From NCBI GenBank assembly GCA_020637805.1, contig JACKJU010000006.1, positions 197,001 to 261,000 of the forward strand: a DNA stretch of 64,000 nt. Direction: 5' to 3'. Numbering within the stretch: position 1 is the stretch's first letter; each line of letters begins with the position of its first letter. Positions 29,302-37,681 of the stretch are shown here, one piece after another. Under the pieces are notes generated by a model. It worked only from the letters and a program-made list of their open reading frames with translations, did not search any database and was not told where the DNA came from. Source of the DNA: Nitratireductor sp. Its GTDB lineage: Bacteria; Pseudomonadota; Alphaproteobacteria; Rhizobiales; Rhizobiaceae. The translations under genes were made by a program, and so were the position numbers.

Positions 29302-29856
29302 GCGTCGTCAGTTCTACGTGCCATATCCCATGAAGACGGCATCGCGAGTTCCGGCAACGGAGGAGGTCAGGTCTGGCATGCCCTCGCGGTCAGCCTCAGA
29401 AGAGCCAAAGCGGAAGAAATCGAGGATGGAATCTGTTCCCCGGTCTGGTTGTCCTCGACCGAAGTGAAGTCGAACGTGCAGCCCGCGGCCCGGCGGTTGC
29501 TTCCGATACGAGTGTGATTGCCATCACCTGCTTCTTTTCTGGTGCTCCACGCACCAATACCAATTGAGCCGGCCCCTTTCCGCAAAGAGAAACTTGCCGT
29601 GCGAGGTATTATCAGTCCCGCCAAGGAGGCAGCCTCGTGCCGACTTCCCCTACCATTTGTGCCCCGGCGCACTCTGATAGTGGAAGTCGCGCAGAATCAA
29701 ACTTGGCAGGGCAAATGTTTACCCGTAGTGAAGGATGTTGATGCCCTGTTCCCGGGAAATAGGCCCTGGAATTACAATATCTGAGTATACGACCAGTTGA
29801 GCGGGCCTGCAATCAGCCGTTCGGTATCTCGGATATTCGCAATGGTAGAAAGCCGC
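29302..29856. other. 555-base region without a convincing gene
   Basis: Open frames here are short, lack ribosome sites and match nothing I recognise. Some of it may be further debris of the RTX-like gene (for example VEDNQTGEQIPSSISS on the minus strand near 29430), but this is not certain. It adjoins the 3-prime end of gapR. Confidence 0.45.
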
Positions 29857-30123
29857 CTATTCGCTGTCTTCCTCGAAATCAGGCAGCATGCCGAGGGCGT
29901 GGAGATACAGATCGCGGATGGTGTCCTGCTCCTGGCGTTCAGCGGTATCCTGCTTGCGGATGCGGACGACCTGGCGCAACACCTTGGTGTCGAAGCCGTT
30001 GCCCTTGGCTTCAGCATAGACATCCTTGATGTCGTCGGAAATCGCCTTTTTTTCCTCTTCAAGACGCTCGATGCGTTCGACGATCTGTTTCAACTGCTCG
30101 CGTGCTACGGAAGTGTCGACCAT
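29857..30123 (-). CDS. gapR: nucleoid-associated protein GapR (DUF2312)
   Basis: An 88-residue DNA-binding protein of the DUF2312/UPF0335 family. In Caulobacter the homologue GapR encircles overtwisted DNA ahead of replication and transcription and is needed for cell-cycle progression. The sequence is almost wholly helical and coiled-coil: AREQLKQIVERIERLEEEKK, then DIKDVYAEAKGNGFDTKVLR and RQEQDTIRDLYLHALG. It ends an apparent operon with DUF1244 and an amidohydrolase. A hairpin lies in the gap before its start. Confidence 0.95.
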   Translation of the reverse strand: MVDTSVAREQLKQIVERIERLEEEKKAISDDIKDVYAEAKGNGFDTKVLRQVVRIRKQDTAERQEQDTIRDLYLHALGMLPDFEEDSE

Positions 30124-30151
30124 GTGTAGTTCCTCGTGTTCTGTCGTGTTT

Positions 30152-30177
30152 CCGGTCTTCCCGCCGGGAAGGGCCGG
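30152..30177. repeat. hairpin in the gapR upstream gap
   Basis: CTTCCC-GCC-GGGAAG with flanking CCGG/CCGG forms a stable stem between the DUF1244 stop and the gapR start. No T-run follows on the transcribed strand, so it is more likely a leader or RNA-processing structure than a terminator. Confidence 0.45.
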
Positions 30178-30242
30178 TCGCTGTATTCGGGGTTCAGGTA
30201 CCGGAGGCGGGTTGATCGACCACTTCCATTACCGGTGTGTTG

Positions 30243-30548
30243 TTATTCCTTCGGCCTGTTGACCTCGAAGGCTGCCAGCTTCTCGCTGCTCGCCTCCTTC
30301 TGGTATTCTTCCTTCCAACGGGAATAGGGCATGCCGTAGACCATTTCGCGTGCCTCTTCCTTGTCGAGATCGAGTCCCTTTTCGTCTGCCGCATCTTTCA
30401 TCCAGTTGGACAGGCAGTTGCGGCAGAACCCGGCCAGGTTCATCAGGTCGATGTTCTGCACGTCAGTGCGTTCGCGCAGGTGGCCGACAAGGCGCCGGAA
30501 CGCGGCGGCCTCAAGTTCGGTGCGGGTCTTGTCGTCGATTTCGGTCAT
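30243..30548 (-). CDS. DUF1244 family protein
   Basis: A 101-residue protein of the DUF1244 family, function unknown. It shows AAAFRRLVGHLRERTDVQNI, the conserved LMNLAGFCRNCLSNWMKDAA with a CRNC pair, and REMVYGMPYSRWKEEYQ. AGGAGGAT six bases before the ATG fixes the start. It lies between an N-formylglutamate amidohydrolase homologue and gapR, an order I know from other Rhizobiales genomes. Confidence 0.93.
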   Translation of the reverse strand: MTEIDDKTRTELEAAAFRRLVGHLRERTDVQNIDLMNLAGFCRNCLSNWMKDAADEKGLDLDKEEAREMVYGMPYSRWKEEYQKEASSEKLAAFEVNRPKE

Positions 30549-30623
30549 TTGCCATCCTCCTGGCCTGCTGTTGCCCGGCATTTTCCGTTTTTGCCATTCA
30601 TTGCGCGGGACCTCAACACTCTC

Positions 30624-31541
30624 TCAGACCTGCCCGCTACCGCTCATCGAATGCGAGTGGCGCGGCATGGGCAGCAAGGTGCGCGAGCCGAAATGGCGCC
30701 GTTCGTGAAGATCGGGTGCCTGCATGGACTGTTCAACAGCATGTACCAGTTTTTCAACCCATTCATCGATACCCGATTGTTCACGAACGAGATCCTGCCG
30801 GATCTCGATGAGGGCGTGGGCGATACCGGCCTCGGTGCAATGGCGGTACATAGTGTCGCCGATCAGTGCACCATCATAGGGTTCATTGTCGCCTACCACG
30901 CAACCCTCGATGCCGTGGAGCGCAGCCATGAGCGGTTTGGCAAATCGCGGATCGTTGTCCCACAAGACCGAGGCATGCCATGGGCGCGGAAGGTTGTTCC
31001 ACTTGTCGGTCATGGTGTGGACGGACAATACGACAGGTGTTCTTTCGCTACCATTGTCCGTGACGACCGACCGCGCGATCATTTCGCCGATTGCCTGGTC
31101 ATACGGGCGGAAGAAGGTAGCCAGGCGGTAGTCGCGCTCGGCTGCACTCAGGGGATAGTTTGCCGGAATGACGGCACCGTCGGAAAGCTGGCGTATCAGC
31201 GTCGGATCGTCTTCGCCACGGTTTGGATCGATCAGCAGCCGTGAAAAGGTGGACATCACTGCCGGAACGCCAAGCCGCTCCGCAAGACCGCGCGTCAGAC
31301 CTTCAGCGCCGATATCGTATGCGATATGACGCTCCAGCTCGCTTAGTGGCAGTCCGAGCGAACCATAGCTTTCAGGCATGGCGTTTCGCGCATGATCGCA
31401 GATCAGCACGAGGCCTCTGGAATAATCGCCATCGATGGTCAAAAACGGTGTCTTGTCTGGCATGGATTGCGGGCCGGGAAAACCGGTAGTAGACGGTGGT
31501 TCCGATTGGAGGGCAGCTTCGGTTCGGGCAAGGTCTCTCAC
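30624..31541 (-). CDS. N-formylglutamate amidohydrolase family protein, second copy
   Basis: Second FGase-family protein, up to 305 residues. Landmarks are LVLICDHARNAMPESYGSLG, AYDIGAEGLTRGLAERLG, FSRLLIDPNRGEDDPTLI, VLSVHTMTDKW and HALIEIRQDLVREQ, which hold the predicted zinc and substrate residues. It differs strongly from the copy at 25532 and belongs to the subgroup found next to DUF1244. The start is uncertain: a GTG at 31541 opens the frame, an ATG at 31463 gives a more typical N-terminus (MPDKTPFLTIDG). Confidence 0.85.
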   Translation of the reverse strand: MRDLARTEAALQSEPPSTTGFPGPQSMPDKTPFLTIDGDYSRGLVLICDHARNAMPESYGSLGLPLSELERHIAYDIGAEGLTRGLAERLGVPAVMSTFSRLLIDPNRGEDDPTLIRQLSDGAVIPANYPLSAAERDYRLATFFRPYDQAIGEMIARSVVTDNGSERTPVVLSVHTMTDKWNNLPRPWHASVLWDNDPRFAKPLMAALHGIEGCVVGDNEPYDGALIGDTMYRHCTEAGIAHALIEIRQDLVREQSGIDEWVEKLVHAVEQSMQAPDLHERRHFGSRTLLPMPRHSHSMSGSGQV

Positions 31542-31592
31542 AGGGCCGGGAGCTTTTCAACCTGAATATCATCCGCCGGAGCTGGCAGAGGA

Positions 31593-32516
31593 ATGACAGA
31601 TCAAATCCATGTAGATGCGCAGGCCGGAACGGTGGTTGAGCGTGAAGGGGCGACGCTGCCGTTTGCTGTCGCGTTCGCACTCCTTGTGACCGGTGCCGTG
31701 ACGATGGGCATTTCGCCCGTCTTCGTCCGGTATTCGGAAGTGGGGCCTTTCGCCAGCGCGTTCTGGCGTGTTCTCCTCGCCCTTCCGGTTCTGTTCGTCT
31801 GGGCCTACCTGGAGACGCGGCATCGCGGGATCAACTGGCGGCTACCAAGAGCAATACTGCTCAGCGGTCTCTTTTTCTCCGGGGACCTGGTTTTCTGGCA
31901 CCTGGCAATCGTCAACACGACCATGGCCAATGCAACGCTGATGGCAACGCTTGCCCCGGTATGGGTGGTGCTGTTCTCGCGCGCATTCATAGGAGAGGAA
32001 GTGGGCCGTAACGCCTATTACGGGCTGGCGATCTGTCTTGCCGGCGCCTTCCTGCTGATCGGTTCGAGCTACCGGGTCGAGCCGGAGCGGATCGTAGGCG
32101 ATCTCTACGGATTGATCACCTCGTTGTTTTTCGGCCTCTATTTCCTTGCGGTTCGTGTCGGCAGGCGAACCCACAGGGCAGGCGAGATCACCTTTCTTTC
32201 GACGCTGGTAACGGCATCTGTGCTTTTGGTGGTGGCGCTGATTTCGGGCAATTCCATGTTGCCGCAGACGCTTGGCGGCGTTGCTGCGCTTGTTGCGCTC
32301 GGAACCATCAGCCATGCAGGCGGACAGGGATTGCTGGCGGTGGCGCTGGGTTCGCTGTCTGCGGCCTTTTCCTCGCTGGTGATCTTCGTCGAGGCGCTGG
32401 CGGCCGCCCTGTTCGGTTGGCTTATTTTCTCGGAAGGCATGACACCCGGCCAGATCGGAGGCGGGGCGCTGATCCTGGTTGGGGTATGGGTTGCCCGGCC
32501 ACGCGCCGGCAAATAA
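31593..32516 (+). CDS. EamA/DMT family transporter
   Basis: A 307-residue inner-membrane protein with about ten hydrophobic helices in two EamA repeats (first ALLVTGAVTMGISPVFVRYS, second beginning GLITSLFFGLYFLAVRVG). Members export amino acids, metabolites or drugs; the substrate cannot be told here. AGAGGA lies directly before the ATG. It is divergent from the amidohydrolase, with only 51 bases between. Confidence 0.9.
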   Translation: MTDQIHVDAQAGTVVEREGATLPFAVAFALLVTGAVTMGISPVFVRYSEVGPFASAFWRVLLALPVLFVWAYLETRHRGINWRLPRAILLSGLFFSGDLVFWHLAIVNTTMANATLMATLAPVWVVLFSRAFIGEEVGRNAYYGLAICLAGAFLLIGSSYRVEPERIVGDLYGLITSLFFGLYFLAVRVGRRTHRAGEITFLSTLVTASVLLVVALISGNSMLPQTLGGVAALVALGTISHAGGQGLLAVALGSLSAAFSSLVIFVEALAAALFGWLIFSEGMTPGQIGGGALILVGVWVARPRAGK

Positions 32517-32650
32517 CGGCAGCCGCCACATTCGGGCCACCGAAAGCAACTATCGCAGCCAAAGCATTCCCCTTCGGGACGTTGACACCCCACGCGGCCT
32601 CGGCCAAAACAGCCGGGTTGGCCGACTCACATTGGGAGCATTTCCGCTAC

Positions 32651-33082
32651 ATGCGCAAGGCGCGGGTTCTCATTCTGGCAAATTTGCTGTTCGCGGCGGG
32701 TGCGGGGGCAGCGCTTGCCGATTTTCGCGTCTGCAACGATACCAAGAGCATGGTTGGCGTGGCGCTTGGTTACAGCGAGAGTTCCAAGTGGATCACCGAA
32801 GGCTGGTGGCAGATACCGGGCGAGACCTGCGCCTCGCTTCTCGAAGGTGACCTGAATTCCCAGTACTACTACGTCTATGCCGAAGATGCCGAGCGCGGCG
32901 GACAGTGGCGTGGCGACGTGTTCATGTGCACCGCCGATCGCGAGTTCAAGATCGAGGGTATCCAGGACTGCTTCACCCGCGGCTACAACAAGACCGGGTT
33001 TTTCGAGATCAATACCGGCAAGCGCGACAGCTGGCTTGTCCGGCTGACCGAGACGGGCCAGACATCCTCTGCAGGAGAATAG
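32651..33082 (+). CDS. DUF1036 exported protein
   Basis: A 143-residue predicted periplasmic protein of the DUF1036 family. A signal peptide (ILANLLFAAGAGAALA) is followed by DFRVCNDTKSMVGVALGYSE, WQIPGETCASLLEGDLNSQY and DVFMCTADREFKIEG; paired cysteines suggest disulphides. The family function is unknown. The ATG at 32651 fits the signal peptide, though the nearest GGGAG is 13 bases away. Confidence 0.87.
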   Translation: MRKARVLILANLLFAAGAGAALADFRVCNDTKSMVGVALGYSESSKWITEGWWQIPGETCASLLEGDLNSQYYYVYAEDAERGGQWRGDVFMCTADREFKIEGIQDCFTRGYNKTGFFEINTGKRDSWLVRLTETGQTSSAGE

Positions 33083-33091
33083 GCTTTTCGT

Positions 33092-34075
33092 TCACCTGGC
33101 CGATACGACTGCGCTTTGCGATACCCGTTCGATTTCGGCGACCACCGTCTCCGGGTGTATCCACGCCGGAATGTGCCCGGTGTTTTTCAGCCAGACAATT
33201 CGCGAGTTGGCGATGTCCTGCTTCAGGCCCTCGGAGTGAACCCCGGCAAGAACAACGTCGTCGGAATCACCCGTGATGATGGATACGGGTGCAGTGATCT
33301 CGCGGTAACGCTTGTGATAGTTGCTCACGAAGTCGTACAGGCTGGATACATCAAGTGCGTTCTTGGTGAAGGATTGAACGCGCAGCACCAGGCGTGAACC
33401 CGATTTTTCCGGGTAATCCGCAGGCAGCCTGTTTGGCTTGAAGACACCTCGCACCGCGTCCTCGTAAATCATCCAGCCTGCGGGTATGGCGAGAAAGCGC
33501 ACGAAGAGCGGGCCGATTACCGGCAGCATGGCCACATCATAGTACCAGGTCACGTCGGCGCCGGGCCAGGGATGGGTGGCAGGTGCGAGAAATACCACTC
33601 CGGCGGTCTTATCAGGATGTTCCACTGCGAATGCAGCAGCGACCGCACCGCCATAGGAATGGCCGATGATCACGGCCTCGCTTATCCCGATTTTTTCAAG
33701 AAGTCCCGCGATGAGATCGGCCTGGCCATCGGGCAGGTGCGTATGCTTCTGCGCCGCAGTCCAGCCCTGCGAATAGCCGTGTCCGGGCCGGTCGACGAAA
33801 ATCAGCCTGGCCCGCCCTTCGAGCCGATCGAGCATTGGGGCCTCAAGGTCGCGCAGGTTCCCGCTGGCACCGTGAATAAACACGAGAGGCGGAAGGTCCG
33901 CGTCATCTCCTGCAGGGTGGTCGGTATAGTGCATCCGCACGCCATCAACCTCGGCGAATTCACCTTCGGGCGGGTAGAGTACTTCCACGCGGTTGCCGAT
34001 CCAGAAGGTGGCCAGCCGCATCATTGAAAGCGAGACTGCGATGAGAAGCAGGACGATAAAAAGGAACATTTTCAT
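33092..34075 (-). CDS. membrane-anchored alpha/beta hydrolase
   Basis: A 327-residue serine hydrolase with one N-terminal transmembrane helix (MFLFIVLLLIAVSLSMM). The fold shows VFIHGASGNLRDLEAPML, FVDRPGHGYSQG, the nucleophile elbow AVIIGHSYGGAVAAAFA near residue 140, the acid in ITGDSDDVV and histidine in LKNTGHIPAW. Substrate unknown. Convergent with the DUF1036 gene; stops nine bases apart. Confidence 0.88.
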   Translation of the reverse strand: MKMFLFIVLLLIAVSLSMMRLATFWIGNRVEVLYPPEGEFAEVDGVRMHYTDHPAGDDADLPPLVFIHGASGNLRDLEAPMLDRLEGRARLIFVDRPGHGYSQGWTAAQKHTHLPDGQADLIAGLLEKIGISEAVIIGHSYGGAVAAAFAVEHPDKTAGVVFLAPATHPWPGADVTWYYDVAMLPVIGPLFVRFLAIPAGWMIYEDAVRGVFKPNRLPADYPEKSGSRLVLRVQSFTKNALDVSSLYDFVSNYHKRYREITAPVSIITGDSDDVVLAGVHSEGLKQDIANSRIVWLKNTGHIPAWIHPETVVAEIERVSQSAVVSAR

Positions 34076-34168
34076 GAAGGGGTTACGCGCGGGATGACCA
34101 TACGGTTTGCCGCGCTGAACGACATAGCAGCAAATTGGATTTGAGGGCCAACCGGCAACGAGGCGATA

Positions 34169-34837
34169 TCAGGCGGGTTCGCCTGCCAGTTCCTCCTCCA
34201 GATCGATCACTTTCTTCTGGGCCTGTTCGTTGGCCGGATATATTTCAAGCACCCGGTGCCAAAGCTCCAGTGCCCGGTCCTTGTGGCCGAGTTGTTCCAT
34301 GATGACCGCAAAACCGGAAATTGCCCCGTAGTGGCGGGGTTCCAGCTTCAGCGTCTGTTCGATATCGGCCAGCGCACGGCCGAAGTCCCGCCGCTGGAAG
34401 TGCATCGTGGCTCGCCGGTTCCACCCCTCGGCATAACCGGGCTTCAGTCGAACCACTTGGTCCAGAAGATCAAGCGCAACATTGTTCATCTTGGCGGTCA
34501 TGGATTTGCCCGCACGGTCCATCAGGAGGTTGATGGTATCGGAGCCGGAATCCGCCCAGATGCGCCACACGCGCTGGGAAATGCGCTTTGCTGCAGCGCT
34601 GTCCGGTTGCCGTTTGAGGTCTGCCAGAAGACTGTCCAGCGTGGTGGCCTCGCGCTTGTTAGCGGAGGAAACGTCGTCGTCCTCGGAAGTGCCTTCGACA
34701 TCAGGCGTGATGATGTCCTCGCCCGGATCTTCCAGTTCCGGAACATCCGGCTCGGGCATCTGCTGGGCGTGGACGGGGGCCGCGAAAAGAATGGCAGCGG
34801 TCAGAAGTGCGAGCGATTTTCCGGCGAAGTTTCTCAT
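34169..34837 (-). CDS. exported tetratricopeptide-repeat protein
   Basis: A 222-residue protein with a signal peptide (KSLALLTAAILFAAPVHAQQ), an acidic stretch (30-60), and two or three TPR units from about 115 on (LDQVVRLKPGYAEGWNRRAT, DIEQTLKLEPRHYGAISGFA, WHRVLEIYPANEQAQKKVID). TPRs mediate protein contacts; the partner is unknown. The ATG at 34837 starts the signal peptide; the frame extends 30 codons upstream into the rpmJ terminator, which rules against the longer form. Confidence 0.85.
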   Translation of the reverse strand: MRNFAGKSLALLTAAILFAAPVHAQQMPEPDVPELEDPGEDIITPDVEGTSEDDDVSSANKREATTLDSLLADLKRQPDSAAAKRISQRVWRIWADSGSDTINLLMDRAGKSMTAKMNNVALDLLDQVVRLKPGYAEGWNRRATMHFQRRDFGRALADIEQTLKLEPRHYGAISGFAVIMEQLGHKDRALELWHRVLEIYPANEQAQKKVIDLEEELAGEPA

Positions 34838-34885
34838 TTGGATGAGGGTAGCCGGAAAGGTGGCGAAATCAACGCAAAAAGACGT

Positions 34886-34916
34886 GAAAAACCCGGCGCG
34901 GTCGAGCCACGCCGGG
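34886..34916 (-). terminator. intrinsic terminator of rpmJ
   Basis: On the minus strand CCCGGCG and CGCCGGG (34892-34916) form a stem followed by TTTTT. It lies 60 bases beyond the rpmJ stop and ahead of the TPR gene. Confidence 0.75.
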
Positions 34917-34975
34917 CAATTCATCATACCAGCCGTTTCCGGCTGTCCGCATTCAGGCGAAAATCAGGGCCAAAC

Positions 34976-35101
34976 TCAGCCTTGGCGTGCCTTGAAACGC
35001 GGGTTGGTCTTGTTGATGATGTAGACGCGACCCTTGCGGCGAACCAGGCGGTTCGCGCGGTGGCGGCCTTTCAGCGATTTGAGCGAGTTCTTGATTTTCA
35101 T
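34976..35101 (-). CDS. rpmJ: 50S ribosomal protein L36
   Basis: A 41-residue ribosomal protein, start MKIKNSLKSLKGRHRANRLV and end YIINKTNPRFKARQG. It is the Cys-free, zinc-free form of L36 common in alphaproteobacteria: the usual CxxC-C-H zinc ligands are absent. The open frame continues far upstream without a start of its own, but the true start is clear from the protein family. It has its own terminator and no ribosomal neighbours. Confidence 0.96.
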   Translation of the reverse strand: MKIKNSLKSLKGRHRANRLVRRKGRVYIINKTNPRFKARQG

Positions 35102-35365
35102 CGGTCCGGTCCGTTTACTTGCCACCGTCCGGCGTCCCGAGCGGCGGTTCAGGTTCGAATTGTCTTCGCTAGTGTTTGGCAAAACAATAGCGCGCCCCCA
35201 AGACTGGCTTGTGGCGCGCCGAAGTCGGGCCGGATATATGACAAAGCAGTATCGCATGTCAAGGTCGCGGAGAATATCGTGCAACGACGGCACTTCAAAA
35301 TTTCTGCGGGCTGTGCAAACCTTTTCAGGAACTGAATTCTGATGCCGCCAGCCCGGGAGGAAATG

Positions 35366-35836
35366 ATGGAAGGACATTGCAGCTGCAACCGGTTGCGATA
35401 CCGTCTCAAGGCAAAGCCGATGATCGTGCATTGCTGCCACTGCTCCTGGTGCCAGCGCGAGAGCGGATCGGCTTTTGCCGTGAACGCTGTCATCGAGACG
35501 GACAATGTCGAAATGGTGTTGGGTGAGCCGGACACGATCGAAATACCTTCCGCGAGCGGAAAGGGGCAAAAGGTGGTGCGCTGCCCGCACTGCCACGTTG
35601 CACTGTGGAGCCATTATGGCGGCGGCGGCGAGGCGATCAGCTTCATCAGGGTCGGTACGCTGGAGGATCCGGGTGCCTGTCCGCCAGATGTTCACATCTA
35701 TACCTCCACCAGGCAGGACTGGGTTGTCCTGCCCGAGGGCGCACGTTCCTTCGAGGGTTATTACGACCCGCGCCAGGAATGGAGCGAAGAAGGCAAGGCG
35801 CGCTGGAAGGCTGCGAAGGCCAAGGCGGAAGGGTAA
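35366..35836 (+). CDS. GFA family zinc protein (formaldehyde-activating enzyme-like)
   Basis: A 156-residue protein of the GFA/CENP-V fold, which binds structural and catalytic zinc. Zinc ligands are visible in GHCSCNRLRYR, HCCHCSWCQRESG and VRCPHCHVALW. Founding members were thought to join glutathione to formaldehyde, but many have unknown roles. Location just ahead of the sarcosine oxidase operon, which releases formaldehyde equivalents, is suggestive only. GGGAGGA supports the ATG at 35366; earlier in-frame ATGs exist at 35342 and 35363. Confidence 0.85.
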   Translation: MEGHCSCNRLRYRLKAKPMIVHCCHCSWCQRESGSAFAVNAVIETDNVEMVLGEPDTIEIPSASGKGQKVVRCPHCHVALWSHYGGGGEAISFIRVGTLEDPGACPPDVHIYTSTRQDWVVLPEGARSFEGYYDPRQEWSEEGKARWKAAKAKAEG

Positions 35837-35843
35837 AGTCCTG

Positions 35844-35871
35844 CCCGGCTGCGGCAAAAACGGCAGCCGGG
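35844..35871. terminator. hairpin downstream of the GFA gene
   Basis: CCCGGCTGC and GCAGCCGGG pair perfectly around a 10-base loop, eight bases after the stop. No T-run follows, so it may be a weak terminator or an mRNA end-protecting stem. Confidence 0.45.
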
Positions 35872-36033
35872 GGCGCCTGTCGCAAATTGCATGATGGCCG
35901 TCGCAGAAAGTCGCAACTTTTTGCCGCGAAAAGCGCCTATTGCCGGTAATCGCGGATTTGGCTACCTGTGGACAGGTCCGCTGTAAATTCCCCTACGAGA
36001 CCGCCTTCGTAAAGGCGGAAAACAGGTTTGCCC

Positions 36034-37287
36034 ATGCGCAAGTTTTCAGGTTTCGCAGTTGTACGCGAAGCGTTCCGCCACAATTCAGGCTGGGAGAAGC
36101 AATGGGTCAGCCCGGAGCCCCGCTCAAGTTACGATGTGATCATCGTGGGCGGCGGCGGTCACGGGCTGGGCGCTGCCTATTACCTCGCCAAGGAACATGG
36201 CATCCGCAACATTGCGGTTCTGGAAAAGGGCTGGCTCGGTGGCGGCAATACCGGCCGCAACACCACGATCATCCGCTCGAACTATCTCTATGATGAGAGC
36301 GCGGGCATCTACGACCATGCGGTCAAGCTGTGGGAGAACCTCTCGCAGGATCTGAACTACAACGTCATGTTCTCCCAGCGTGGCGTCATGATGCTGGCGC
36401 ACAACGTGCACGACGTGCAGGTTTTCAAGCGCCATATCCATGCAAACCGGCTAAATGGCATCGACAATGAATGGCTGACGCCAGAAGAGGCAAAGGAATA
36501 CTGCCCGCCGCTCAACATCTCCAAGTCGGCGCGTTATCCCGTTGTCGGCGCAGCCCTCCAGCGGCGTGGCGGAACCGCGCGCCATGACGCGGTTGCCTGG
36601 GGCTATGCGCGCCAGGCCCACGACATGGGTGTCCACATCATCCAGAACTGCGAGGTTCTTGGCATCAATCGCGGACCGGATGGGGCGGTGACCGGCGTCG
36701 AAACGACGCGCGGCACGATCGGTGCGAAGAAGATCGGCGTATCGGCTGCTGGTCACACTTCCGTGCTGATGCAGATGGCAGGCGTGCGCATGCCGCTTGA
36801 AAGCTTCCCGCTTCAGGCGCTGGTGTCGGAACCGGTCAAGCCTGTATTCCCCTGCGTCGTGATGTCGAACACCGTGCACGCCTATATCTCCCAGTCCGAC
36901 AAGGGCGAACTGGTGATCGGCGCCGGCACCGACCAGTACACATCCTATTCGCAGACCGGTGGCCTGCACATCATCAACCACACGCTTGACGCGATCTGCG
37001 AAATGTTCCCGATCTTCGGGCGCATGAAGATGCTGCGCTCGTGGGGCGGCATCGTCGATGTAACGCCTGACCGCTCGCCGATCATCGCCAAGACCCCGGT
37101 CAAGGGCCTTTACGTCAACTGCGGCTGGGGCACGGGCGGCTTCAAGGCGACGCCCGGTTCGGCGCATGTCTTCGCCCACACCATTGCCCGCGATGAGCCG
37201 CACAAGATCAATGCCGGGTTCACGCTGGAGCGTTTCCGCACCGGCCGCCTGATCGACGAGGCGGCTGCAGCTGCCGTTGCGCACTGA
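36034..37287 (+). CDS. soxB: sarcosine oxidase, beta subunit
   Basis: Flavin subunit of heterotetrameric sarcosine oxidase, which demethylates sarcosine to glycine with tetrahydrofolate as methyl acceptor. The 417-residue DAO-family protein has the dinucleotide motif YDVIIVGGGGHGLGAAYYLA at 33-52, NTGRNTTIIRSNY, and RHDAVAWGYAR whose His184 lies where the family binds FMN covalently. It ends with NCGWGTGGFKATPGSA for FAD. First of four tightly packed genes soxB-soxD-soxA-soxG. The ATG at 36034 is preferred to a TTG two codons upstream. Confidence 0.96.
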   Translation: MRKFSGFAVVREAFRHNSGWEKQWVSPEPRSSYDVIIVGGGGHGLGAAYYLAKEHGIRNIAVLEKGWLGGGNTGRNTTIIRSNYLYDESAGIYDHAVKLWENLSQDLNYNVMFSQRGVMMLAHNVHDVQVFKRHIHANRLNGIDNEWLTPEEAKEYCPPLNISKSARYPVVGAALQRRGGTARHDAVAWGYARQAHDMGVHIIQNCEVLGINRGPDGAVTGVETTRGTIGAKKIGVSAAGHTSVLMQMAGVRMPLESFPLQALVSEPVKPVFPCVVMSNTVHAYISQSDKGELVIGAGTDQYTSYSQTGGLHIINHTLDAICEMFPIFGRMKMLRSWGGIVDVTPDRSPIIAKTPVKGLYVNCGWGTGGFKATPGSAHVFAHTIARDEPHKINAGFTLERFRTGRLIDEAAAAAVAH

Positions 37288-37297
37288 GGATATCGAG

Positions 37298-37681
37298 ATG
37301 CTTTTGATCCATTGTCCCTATTGCGAGGAAGACCGCCCGGAACTTGAATTCCGCGGTGCAGGCGAAGCGCATATCGCGCGGCCAACCAACATGGCCGACC
37401 TGACCGACGAGGAATTCGAGAAATTCTTCTTCATCCGCGACAACGAGAAGGGCCTGGTCTTCGAGCGCTGGCGTCACATGCATGGTTGCGGGCGTTTCTT
37501 CAACGCGGCGCGCCACTCGGTCTCCGACAAGTTCATCATGACCTACAAGGCAGGCGAACCGAAACCAACGATCACCCAGGCGCAGATCGATGCGGTCAAG
37601 CCGCCCGCGAAGGGCACGCCCGCCAACGAACCGGTCTGGACCGTTGATGCAAACACCGGGGAAAAAGGAGAGGCAAAATGA
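37298..37681 (+). CDS. soxD: sarcosine oxidase, delta subunit
   Basis: Small zinc-binding subunit, 127 residues. LIHCPYCEEDRPELEF provides two cysteines and HMHGCGRFF a His/Cys pair that together bind zinc in this family. The C-terminal third is Pro/Lys-rich. GAGGA lies seven bases ahead of the ATG. Its stop overlaps the soxA start by four bases (ATGA), showing translational coupling. Confidence 0.95.
   Translation: MLLIHCPYCEEDRPELEFRGAGEAHIARPTNMADLTDEEFEKFFFIRDNEKGLVFERWRHMHGCGRFFNAARHSVSDKFIMTYKAGEPKPTITQAQIDAVKPPAKGTPANEPVWTVDANTGEKGEAK

Noticed and set aside
34976..35857. 293-codon minus-strand frame ending in the L36 sequence, as a fusion protein
   Set aside because: Only the last 41 codons are a real protein; the upstream part overlaps the GFA gene and reads as non-protein sequence.
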